From: Fimbriimonadaceae bacterium
GTDB taxonomy: Bacteria > Armatimonadota > Fimbriimonadia > Fimbriimonadales > Fimbriimonadaceae
DNA length: 12,272 nt
Direction: 5' to 3'
Assembly (NCBI GenBank): GCA_020851885.1
Contig: JADZBW010000333.1
Coordinates: forward strand, 1 to 12,272
In this document: positions 6,213 through 12,272 of the stretch, in pieces
Layout: each line of letters opens with the position of its first letter
Position numbering within the stretch: position 1 is the first letter of the stretch
Made by a program: the position numbers and the translations under genes
Notes under the pieces: generated by a model
Databases searched by the model: none
What the model was told of the DNA's origin: nothing
Seen by the model: the letters and a program-made list of their open reading frames with translations, nothing else

Positions 6213-7652
6213 TCAGGCCATCGCATGGGCGAGTCTTCCGATCGTCGCAATGCCTCTATCGATAGTGGCATCCCACCGACTGCAGCTGATCCGAAGGAAA
6301 TTGCGATATTGATCATGGGCGCTGAAGAGCATCCCGGGGGTGAACATGACGCCGTTGGCGATGGATTTTGCGTAGAGGGCCAAGGAGTTGATTTCATTGG
6401 GCAGCTCGACCCAGATCACGAATCCACCCAGGGGCCGCGTCATCTTGGTGCCCTCTGGGAAGTGACGGCAGACGGCATCGGACACTTGTCGAACATTGGC
6501 CTCATGGATCTTCCGAACCCGTCGTAGGTAATGGTCATAGCCACCGTTGTTCAGGAATTCAGAAATCACGACTTGGCCCAGGGAGGCCGCGCAGATGTTC
6601 ATCGCGTACTTGGATCGCTCGATCGCCGACCGATGCTTGCCCGAGACGACCCAACCGACACGGGCGCCGGGCGCAAGGGTCTTTGAAAAGGAGGAGCACA
6701 GTAGGACGGTATCCGAGTCGTCATAGGCCTTGGCAACGCTGGGGCGGCCGTCGTCATATCCGAGGTCACCGTAGATGTCGTCTTCGATGATCGATGCTTC
6801 GTACCTCTTGCAGACCTCGACAAGCCGCTGTTTGTCGGTCTCGGAAAGCTGGCCGCCAAGCGGGTTGCCGAAGTTGGTCGAGAGCATGACCGCTTGGATT
6901 TGCCGAGAAGTCCCGTAGGCCGTCGAGAGCGCCTCCTCCAGTTTTTCAATGCAGATGCCTTCGCGGCTCCTCGTTTCGATCTCGACGGCTTTGAGGCCGG
7001 CTAAGCGAGTGGCGAGCAGGACGCCGTGATAGCAGGGAGATTCGACCGCCACCGCTCCCCCCGGTTTGCAGGCGGCGCGGAGTGCGAGCAGGAGGGCTTC
7101 TTGGCAACCGCTCGTAATAACAATGTCCCCGGGAGAAACCGAACAGCCGGCTTCAAACAGACGTTGGGCAATCTGCTCGCGAAGGGCTCGATGGCCGCCA
7201 GGTTCCATGTAGCCATAGGCGATGCTGGGCATGTCCCGGATCACCTGCGCGGTGATGCGATTGAGCTTGGCAACGGGGCGCAATTCGGGATTTGGAGTGG
7301 CAAAGGCCAAACTGAGGACGCCCTCGCGATAGGCATCGTTCATCATCTGTTCGAGCAGAACTTCGCGCCGAAACTCGGCGGGCTCCAGGCTTGGCTGCGT
7401 TCGGTCCGGTTCGGCGGGGAGAGCCGAAGGGCGCGACCGCACATAGTGACCAGACTGTGGACGCGGATGGATGAAACCTTGGTCTTCCAGCAAACGGTAG
7501 GCGTCGAGCACCGTCGTGATGCTGACTTTGTAGGCGCGGCTCAGTTCGCGGACCGACGGAAGTCGGTCGCCCGGACGATAGGTTCGGCGCGTGATTTGAT
7601 CACGTACTCGCCCTGCTACCTGCTCATACAACCTTTGTCCGATCGCGGCCAT
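6213..7652 (-). CDS. MocR-type regulator: GntR helix-turn-helix fused to a PLP aminotransferase domain
   Basis: A 479-residue MocR-family transcription factor. The N-terminal winged helix (residues 1-70) shows the GntR pattern GDRLPSVRELSRAYKVS, then TTVLDAYRLLEDQGFI and the wing SGHYVRSRP. After a linker, a fold type I aminotransferase-like domain runs to the end. It has NPLGG (PLP-contacting Asn), IIEDDIYGDL (Asp that pairs with the pyridine N) and SSFSKTLAPGARVGW, where K324 is the PLP Schiff-base lysine. All PLP residues are present, so cofactor binding is likely; MocR proteins use it to sense a ligand or the cofactor itself. An in-frame GTG at 7670 exists, but ATG 7652 has TACAGT 7 nt upstream. 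It is divergent from the DUF2917 gene, its likely target. It is not necessarily PdxR, because no vitamin B6 gene is nearby. Confidence 0.9.
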   Translation of the reverse strand: MAAIGQRLYEQVAGRVRDQITRRTYRPGDRLPSVRELSRAYKVSITTVLDAYRLLEDQGFIHPRPQSGHYVRSRPSALPAEPDRTQPSLEPAEFRREVLLEQMMNDAYREGVLSLAFATPNPELRPVAKLNRITAQVIRDMPSIAYGYMEPGGHRALREQIAQRLFEAGCSVSPGDIVITSGCQEALLLALRAACKPGGAVAVESPCYHGVLLATRLAGLKAVEIETRSREGICIEKLEEALSTAYGTSRQIQAVMLSTNFGNPLGGQLSETDKQRLVEVCKRYEASIIEDDIYGDLGYDDGRPSVAKAYDDSDTVLLCSSFSKTLAPGARVGWVVSGKHRSAIERSKYAMNICAASLGQVVISEFLNNGGYDHYLRRVRKIHEANVRQVSDAVCRHFPEGTKMTRPLGGFVIWVELPNEINSLALYAKSIANGVMFTPGMLFSAHDQYRNFLRISCSRWDATIDRGIATIGRLAHAMA

Positions 7653-7659
7653 GACGATA

Positions 7660-7665
7660 ACTGTA
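7660..7665 (-). promoter_or_regulatory. Candidate -10 box and half-site at the MocR gene start
   Basis: TACAGT on the minus strand ends 7 nt before ATG 7652, placing the start of transcription at about the A of ATG (leaderless). The same hexamer occurs three more times in this intergenic region. The box may therefore be both the core promoter and a regulator half-site, which would give autorepression. No good -35 is visible. Confidence 0.4.
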
Positions 7666-7690
7666 GCCACACTTTGGCGCGTGTGATGAG

Positions 7691-7696
7691 TACAGT
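7691..7696 (+). promoter_or_regulatory. Additional TACAGT half-site between MocR and DUF2917 genes
   Basis: TACAGT, in direct orientation 25 bp before the left arm of the inverted repeat at 7716. Together with ACTGTA at 7660-7665 it forms a second, widely spaced inverted pair (25 bases between). MocR proteins often use such paired direct or inverted sites. The regulator that reads it is inferred, not shown. Confidence 0.4.
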
Positions 7697-7715
7697 TTGA
7701 GCTAGCGGCTCAGGA

Positions 7716-7739
7716 TACAGTGGGTCCTAGGACACTGTA
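7716..7739. promoter_or_regulatory. Perfect inverted repeat, candidate MocR operator
   Basis: TACAGTG at 7716-7722 and its exact complement CACTGTA at 7733-7739 flank ten bases that contain the smaller palindrome TCCTAGGA (7725-7732). The site lies between the divergent MocR and DUF2917 genes, 55 nt before the DUF2917 start, a place suited to an activator of that gene. The dyad is directly visible; the protein that binds is inferred from its neighbour. Confidence 0.6.
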
Positions 7740-7749
7740 CTCCTCGAAA

Positions 7750-7777
7750 TTGTATTCCATGAACGGCGACGTAGAAT
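7750..7777 (+). promoter_or_regulatory. Tentative promoter of the DUF2917 gene
   Basis: TTGTAT at 7750-7755 and TAGAAT at 7772-7777 (5 of 6 to TATAAT) are 16 bp apart. The weak -35 fits an activator-dependent promoter, with the inverted repeat at 7716-7739 just upstream. The predicted start near 7784 leaves a very short leader and would cut into the GGAG at 7783-7786, so the exact boxes are uncertain. Confidence 0.35.
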
Positions 7778-7797
7778 TGGATGGAGCTATTCCATGA
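7759..7797 (+). other. Possible leader peptide ORF before the DUF2917 gene
   Basis: ATG 7759 opens a 12-codon frame (MNGDVELDGAIP) whose TGA overlaps the DUF2917 ATG as ATGA. If transcribed it would couple translation. It has no clear Shine-Dalgarno, and the tentative promoter at 7750-7777 would start downstream of it, so this is a weak call. Confidence 0.2.
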
Positions 7798-8051
7798 AGA
7801 CGAATCATCATCTTGAAGAAACTCGAGTCACCACTATTGATGCGGCCCATGCGCTTCCGCTCGTCGACGAGCGTCCCCTGAAAGTCAACGTAGTCTCGGG
7901 TGCCGCCTATCTCACACGAGAAGGCGATCAGAACGACTACATCTTGAAGCAGGGCGAGTCGCTGTGCATTCGGGAATCGGGCAAAGTCGTCATTCAGGGA
8001 TTTCCTTACTCGCAATTCAAGGTTGCCCACAATTGTCGCAAGGCGAGCTAA
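7794..8051 (+). CDS. DUF2917 domain protein
   Basis: An 85-residue soluble protein that resembles the DUF2917 family. After a polar start (MKTNHHLEETRVTTIDAA) comes a compact beta-rich core: LKVNVVSGAAYLTREGDQND, then YILKQGESLCIRESGKVVIQ. This follows the family's pattern of a strand, a Trp or Tyr-Leu-Thr-x-Glu-Gly-Asp turn, and a Leu-x-x-Gly-Glu turn, reminiscent of a small cupin-like barrel. The Trp usual in that turn is Tyr here. Biochemical function is unknown for the family. GGAG lies 7 nt before ATG 7794. It is divergent from the MocR regulator across a shared operator-like region and so is the best candidate for that regulator's target. Its TAA overlaps the holA stop. Confidence 0.75.
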   Translation: MKTNHHLEETRVTTIDAAHALPLVDERPLKVNVVSGAAYLTREGDQNDYILKQGESLCIRESGKVVIQGFPYSQFKVAHNCRKAS

Positions 8052-9103
8052 CGCTTGACGATGGTGGCCATTGCGAGCAGCATCTGTTCCAAGGTCTCCA
8101 TGCCTGAATAGCCGGTAAGAATGCCTTTCAGGCGACAGTCCGCGTCGGAGACCAGGGAAATGCACTCGGCAATTTGGTGGTGGTCGACGTTGCGGGCAGA
8201 TCTTAGCGCCTTGGTTCTCACGAAAGGCGGTTGCTTTGGGAATTGGAGGGCATCGGGGAAGAGCCTGGTGATGGACTCGGGCGGATCTTCCGGATTCACC
8301 TTCGCATCGATGATCGCCCGCGCTTGCCAGATGATCCTCAGTTGTCGGTGCATGGTCGGAAAGATTCGGGAGTAGGCGGCATCCTCCGCCTTCGTCGAGG
8401 ATCCGACCAGAATGCGCAATTGTCGGAGGGCCTCCGGAACGTCGCCACTGATCGCGGCATCGGTCATGCGGTAGACATTCCACTCACGAGACGGCATTGC
8501 CGCCGCGCGGACGTCGGCTTCCCCAATCTGATCGCGCTCACCGACATAGATCACTACTTTCTCCAACTCGTCCAAGGATCGGGAGAGGCTTCCTCCGCAC
8601 ATTTCGGCAAGCGCATCGGCGGCGGCGGGCGTCATTTTCTTGCCGATTCTCACAACCTCCTGGCGGATCGACTCCATCAGCTGCTTTGGATCCGTCTTGA
8701 AATCTTCTAGATAGCCGTCTGCGGCCTTGACTGCCTTTTCCCAGTGGCCACGGATTGTTGCCCACTTTCGTTGCCGCGAGTCGTCTCCCACTTCTTCGTC
8801 GGCGACAAGGATCAGAAGGGCAGAGTCTGGGAGTTCCTTCCAACCAGAGGTATCAGGTTCTTCCTGCCTGAGCAGATGGCGGACGACGACGGTGCGGCGC
8901 TCGGAAAGAAAGGGGGCCGTTCCCGCACAGGCGCTCCAGGTCATGGGCTCAGAATCGCCACCGTCCAGATACTGAAGGTCGAGGTCGTCCTCGTTTGTGG
9001 CATAGGCGACCAATTCGTGGAGCGCCCGCAATCGCAAGGCATCTTCTTCTCCCGATAGGAGGACCACCCTGGCCGCAACCGCCTTTTCCAATGAAAACGC
9101 CAC
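8048..9103 (-). CDS. holA: DNA polymerase III subunit delta
   Basis: A 351-residue HolA, the delta subunit of the clamp loader that opens the beta sliding clamp during replication. The order matches the family: an N-terminal RecA-like region with VVLLSGEEDALRLRALHEL (the degenerate loop of delta), then GTAPFLSERRTVVVRHL. Next come DSALLILVADEE and the helical lid with AADALAEMCGGSLSRSLDELEKVVIYVG, which carries the family landmark Leu-x-x-Glu-Leu-x-Lys. The C-terminal collar (about 210-351) includes RQLRIIWQARAIID and ends with DCRLKGILTGY. The usual length is 330-350. The start is GTG 9103, 9 nt after the transglutaminase stop, with only a weak AAGG at 12 nt; TTG four codons in is an alternative. 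It is probably cotranscribed with the two upstream envelope genes. Confidence 0.92.
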   Translation of the reverse strand: MAFSLEKAVAARVVLLSGEEDALRLRALHELVAYATNEDDLDLQYLDGGDSEPMTWSACAGTAPFLSERRTVVVRHLLRQEEPDTSGWKELPDSALLILVADEEVGDDSRQRKWATIRGHWEKAVKAADGYLEDFKTDPKQLMESIRQEVVRIGKKMTPAAADALAEMCGGSLSRSLDELEKVVIYVGERDQIGEADVRAAAMPSREWNVYRMTDAAISGDVPEALRQLRILVGSSTKAEDAAYSRIFPTMHRQLRIIWQARAIIDAKVNPEDPPESITRLFPDALQFPKQPPFVRTKALRSARNVDHHQIAECISLVSDADCRLKGILTGYSGMETLEQMLLAMATIVKR

Positions 9104-9112
9104 CGCCTCAGG

Positions 9113-11173
9113 CTACCTTGGGGGACCGCGCTTGATGTCGGACTTGAGTCGCTTAACGTCGTTTCGAAGGGAGGTCAGGGACTCTCGAGTGGGCGTTTCT
9201 GGCGAGTACATGAGGCTTTCGAATCGAGCGTTGATCTGAGCGGCCAGATCGCCAGCTCCATCGAGGCTTGGACTCACGGCGGCGAGGTATTCGGCAGGCG
9301 TTTGGTCGAACTGCCTAACTTTGCCAGTGGCCCTTTGGAGGACTTCCACAAACCGCAAATACTCTCGATCCAAGTCGGACTTTGCCGGTCCGAGTTTGAT
9401 TTGGCGACGTAGCGTCCAGATCGAAAAGCCAATGAGACCGATGACGCCAATCCCGATGAGAATGTCGATCGCCGTCTTGACGATTCGATTCTGATCGAGG
9501 GCGGAAGTGTTCGAAGATCCAAGCTCGCCTCCCGGCACCATTTCGGCGCCTTCGGTCGCGTCGAACACAACCCAGCCGGCATCTTTGAAGAACAGCTCGG
9601 CCCAAGCGTGACGGTCGCTGTCCCGAATGACATAGCGATGGTCGCCGTCGAGTTCCCCCTTGAAGGGGAAGTAGCCGGAAACAAGGCGAGCAGGAATCCC
9701 AACTGAGCGCGCCATCAACACCATGGAAGAGGCAAAGAGCGTGCAGTAGCCTTCCCGACTCTTGAATAGGAAGTGTTCAACGGGATCGGCTCCCGCCGGA
9801 GTGGCCTCGGCCAAGAGGTTGTACTTGGCCCGCTGCTCGATGGCCGACTTAATCAATGTGGCCCGTTCGTAGTCCGTTCTTCCCTTTGCCGTCACCTGAT
9901 TCGCTAATTCGAACACCTTGGGGTCGATGTTATGGGTGTCGGTGAGGTTTTCCATGCCCTCTGGCACCGGACTTAACGCATCGCTTGGCGTCGTTTCCGG
10001 GCTTGCAACGACCGATCGACCCCTGATCAGGTTGATCGTTTTCGTTCTGTCAAACGAAAGCGTGCCATCCAGTTTAATGATGATCCCTTCAATGGGATCG
10101 ACTTCGATGACCTCTCCCGGCGTGGGAATGTCGGAGAATCGCGATGTCAGAGGTTCGATGTCAAAGGTGATCTCCTGCCGAGTCTTAATCGTTGCAATCG
10201 CCTTTCGGTCCATCGACCGTCGAAAGACCGCGTCGGCGCGGTCCCCTACGGGCAGACTGCTTTGCGACGTCCAACCGGTCGGAGCGTAGACTTGGTAGAT
10301 GTTCGATCGAAGATAGCGAGGCAAATCGAGGGTTGCCCGCAAGACGGGAAGCGAGGAGATTTGCAGTGGCCCAGAGTTGACTCGCAGCACCGATGAGTCG
10401 GAACCCCCGATTGTCGATGCTCTGGAACTGTTGACGGGTCCGTTGACCCTCACATTCGCGGCGACCCCTTGAACGGATTCGCGGATGATTGGCGCGCCAA
10501 TCATGCTGAACAGGATCACGACGAACGCCGAAGCAAGAGCCCATTGAGGGCCGGCAACCCACTTCCAGGGGCCGCTGCGCATCCGCTCCAGCTCGGTGGC
10601 TGAGCGGTCCATGCGGTCACCCGATTGGCTGTAACCCGACTCCTTGGCTTGTCGCAGCATGGTGCGGCCATGCGCGCGAGCCAGGATGGTGGCGAAACAG
10701 AGGAGGAAGCCAAAGAAGAACCAGGTGGCATTCCGGTACGTATCGTAGCATCCAACAAGACCAAACGCGGCGATACTTGGCACGGACTGAAAGAGAAGGG
10801 TTTGGTCGCTCCAAACGAGGAAGCTTCCAAAGACAAGCATCCAGCAAAGGGCGCCGCAGACAAAGATCTGCGCCTTGAACGGATTGTCGGGGAACATCTC
10901 GCACAGCGGCCTGGCCAGAAAGAACGCGGAGAGAACGCCCGCCGTGTAGAGGAACCCGTTGAGCCTGATCAGTTTTGGCGAACGCCAAGACTTGACCAAG
11001 GCAAAGCTGATCCAAGTGCCAAGCAAAGTTAGGACGATAAAGGTATTACCGGCGATGGTGTTGCCAACGGACATGCCAACCGAATAGGCGGTCATGACGC
11101 CGGACAACCCCGTCAGCACGAAGTCGAATCCCGAGGGGTGGAGATCGGCGAATTGGTCGATTTGACGCCTCAT
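9113..11173 (-). CDS. Membrane-anchored transglutaminase-like protein (TgpA type)
   Basis: A 686-residue integral membrane protein with a periplasmic or extracytoplasmic transglutaminase-like domain. Several hydrophobic segments fill residues 15-165 and another lies at 208-228, as in the DUF3488 region of TgpA. The catalytic core at about 430-545 has all three active-site residues: C477 (SREGYCTLFASSMVLMARS), H522 (DSDRHAWAELF) and D538 (GWVVFDATEG). A further helix at 565-588 is followed by a cytoplasmic DUF4129-like tail (about 600-686, FDQTPAEYLAAV). Family members act as peptidases or transamidases on envelope substrates, but the substrate is not known here. ATG 11173 overlaps the DUF58 stop as ATGA, with AAGGAG 10 nt upstream. 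DUF58 and this family are regular partners, often after a MoxR ATPase. Confidence 0.92.
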   Translation of the reverse strand: MRRQIDQFADLHPSGFDFVLTGLSGVMTAYSVGMSVGNTIAGNTFIVLTLLGTWISFALVKSWRSPKLIRLNGFLYTAGVLSAFFLARPLCEMFPDNPFKAQIFVCGALCWMLVFGSFLVWSDQTLLFQSVPSIAAFGLVGCYDTYRNATWFFFGFLLCFATILARAHGRTMLRQAKESGYSQSGDRMDRSATELERMRSGPWKWVAGPQWALASAFVVILFSMIGAPIIRESVQGVAANVRVNGPVNSSRASTIGGSDSSVLRVNSGPLQISSLPVLRATLDLPRYLRSNIYQVYAPTGWTSQSSLPVGDRADAVFRRSMDRKAIATIKTRQEITFDIEPLTSRFSDIPTPGEVIEVDPIEGIIIKLDGTLSFDRTKTINLIRGRSVVASPETTPSDALSPVPEGMENLTDTHNIDPKVFELANQVTAKGRTDYERATLIKSAIEQRAKYNLLAEATPAGADPVEHFLFKSREGYCTLFASSMVLMARSVGIPARLVSGYFPFKGELDGDHRYVIRDSDRHAWAELFFKDAGWVVFDATEGAEMVPGGELGSSNTSALDQNRIVKTAIDILIGIGVIGLIGFSIWTLRRQIKLGPAKSDLDREYLRFVEVLQRATGKVRQFDQTPAEYLAAVSPSLDGAGDLAAQINARFESLMYSPETPTRESLTSLRNDVKRLKSDIKRGPPR

Positions 11174-12272
11174 GCCACATCCGCTCCTTTGGAAGCCACT
11201 CGAACCATTGCTCCGGCGCTCTCCAGGTCATCCATGTGCCTTGGATCCGATGCCGCAATGGTTCCCAATGGCAGCCTGACTTGGCCATGGGCCGCTGGGT
11301 TGTAAACCACGGTGACAATCTGGACTCCGGTCGAACGCAACTGGCGTATCAGTCCGATGAGGCTTGGGTCGGCGACGGACATAAGAACGATCAGGATGCT
11401 GCCAGCGGGAATTTGAGCCAAGCGCGAATGGATTTCGCTTGAAATCGTTTGGTCCTGGTCGGCCTGAATTTTGGCGAGGAGTTCGTAAATCTCGTCGACG
11501 CGCTCGGCTCCGCTTGTTCGATAGGGGCGATCTTCGAGCGTAGGAAACTGCACCAGCGCACCTTGATGCATCAAGTGCTCCGCCAGATAGGCAGCGTGGC
11601 CACACATGGTTTCAAGCGTGGTGTCGGCGCCTTTGCCCAATTCTGAACCCAAAGTTCGCTGGATGACGATCGACGCGGCCGTATGGGAACCAGCTTCGAA
11701 TTCCTTGACAAGCAACTGTCCGCGGCGGGCGGTTGAACTCCAGTGGATATGCCTTAGGGAGTCTCCCGAAGCGTATTCTCTCACGCCTCTTGGTTCCAGA
11801 CCGGCGCCGCGAGACTGGCCGCTTTCCGCTTCACTGATCCCCCAACCGCTTGCCACGGGCAACTCGAGGTTCATGGGTATCGGTCGGGGCAGGACGGTGA
11901 GTTCAACCGCGTCGGTTTCGTAGACCTTGCTCATTACAACGAGGCCGAGCGCATCGGTGCCAACCGCTTCGATTCCACTCCAACGATAGACCCCCCTTTT
12001 GAGCGCTCGAAAACGATACTGAGTCCGAATAGGAAGGTCGAATGCCGGGGCGATCGGAGTGGAGATGGTTTTGTCTGAGAAAATGAGTCGTGCGGGGAGC
12101 GCATCGTTGACCGTGATCAATGGCCTCCGAACCTTGCGTTCACTCCAGACCTCGATGCTGATGGTGACCCAATCGCCCACTTTGACCGAGTCTGGCATCT
12201 GTCGCTTGAAGCGTAGGGCCCTCACGGAGAGCCAGGCCTGGAGTCGACTGGCAGCGATGGTGGCGATCAGCG
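11170..12272 (-). CDS. DUF58 domain protein (partial, 5' end outside window)
   Basis: At least 366 residues of a DUF58 protein; the frame is open through the right edge (upstream of GTG 12225 it reads LIATIAASRLQAWLSVRALR), so the true start and probably the N-terminal helices lie beyond. The first part is a beta domain (VKVGDWVTISIEVWSERKVRRP, then YRFRALKRGVYRW). The DUF58 hallmark follows, here GLEPRGVREYASGDSLRHIH and WSSTARRGQLLVKEFE. The C-terminal part has the vWA-like strands AGSILIVLMSVADP and GVQIVTVVYNP. The usual vWA metal-site residues are not complete by eye. Family members are found with MoxR ATPases and transglutaminases and are thought to help assemble envelope complexes. Its stop overlaps the next start as ATGA, so the two are translationally coupled. 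Confidence 0.9.
   Translation of the reverse strand, partial: LIATIAASRLQAWLSVRALRFKRQMPDSVKVGDWVTISIEVWSERKVRRPLITVNDALPARLIFSDKTISTPIAPAFDLPIRTQYRFRALKRGVYRWSGIEAVGTDALGLVVMSKVYETDAVELTVLPRPIPMNLELPVASGWGISEAESGQSRGAGLEPRGVREYASGDSLRHIHWSSTARRGQLLVKEFEAGSHTAASIVIQRTLGSELGKGADTTLETMCGHAAYLAEHLMHQGALVQFPTLEDRPYRTSGAERVDEIYELLAKIQADQDQTISSEIHSRLAQIPAGSILIVLMSVADPSLIGLIRQLRSTGVQIVTVVYNPAAHGQVRLPLGTIAASDPRHMDDLESAGAMVRVASKGADVA

Noticed and set aside
5925..6527. 200-codon plus-strand open frame across the gene-free region
   Set aside because: More than half overlaps the end of the MocR gene on the opposite strand; no motif and no ribosome site, so a shadow is more likely.
7710..8483. 257-codon minus-strand open frame
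   Set aside because: Covers the DUF2917 gene on the other strand and the end of holA in another frame; composition is shadow-like and it would destroy two supported genes.
1..12272. CRISPR, tRNA, insertion sequence or prophage content
   Set aside because: No regularly spaced repeats, cloverleaf sequence, transposase or integrase motif, or terminal repeats were seen on either strand.

Overview
The window is a compact stretch of bacterial chromosome with moderately high GC. It carries housekeeping and transport genes, almost all on the minus strand. Only two small plus-strand genes break the pattern, and each collides with its minus-strand neighbour at overlapping stop codons. I see no rRNA, tRNA, CRISPR array, insertion sequence or phage gene. 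No gene here settles the taxonomy. TTG and GTG starts, -10-like boxes placed 6-7 nt before ATG (leaderless style) and the DUF58/transglutaminase set would suit a deep-branching phylum such as Armatimonadota (Fimbriimonadia), but this is only a guess.

Layout in minus-strand transcription order from the right edge. (1) 12272-8048: a probable operon of a DUF58 protein (5' end outside the window), a membrane-anchored transglutaminase (ATGA overlap) and holA, the DNA polymerase III delta subunit (9-nt gap). (2) 8051-6213: a plus-strand DUF2917 gene divergent from a MocR-type regulator (GntR helix-turn-helix fused to an aminotransferase). The space between them holds four TACAGT/ACTGTA half-sites, two of which form a perfect 7-10-7 inverted repeat. 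(3) 6194-5802: no intact gene, but a plausible minus-strand reading frame interrupted by one amber codon. (4) 5751-5059: a secreted DUF3298-type protein convergent with a small plus-strand zinc-ribbon protein (4775-5062). A perfect 10-bp inverted repeat lies upstream of the zinc-ribbon gene. (5) 4585-1: a metal-transport cluster made of an NRAMP importer with a clear sigma70-type promoter, a CDF efflux protein with zinc-type HxxxD/HxxxD sites, and an unrecognised two-helix membrane protein. A CPSF-type beta-CASP RNA nuclease with its own candidate leaderless promoter follows, then the 5' end of purD, which starts with TTG overlapping the nuclease stop.

The NRAMP-CDF-membrane protein trio probably balances divalent metal uptake and efflux. 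The DUF58-transglutaminase pair probably acts at the cell envelope, with holA read through from it. The MocR/DUF2917 pair looks like a self-contained regulator-target module. I did not find a clearly new multi-gene system. The most unusual items are the MocR operator cluster, the amber-interrupted frame, the inverted repeat before the zinc-ribbon gene, and the tiny ORFs that end on the start codons of the CDF and DUF2917 genes.
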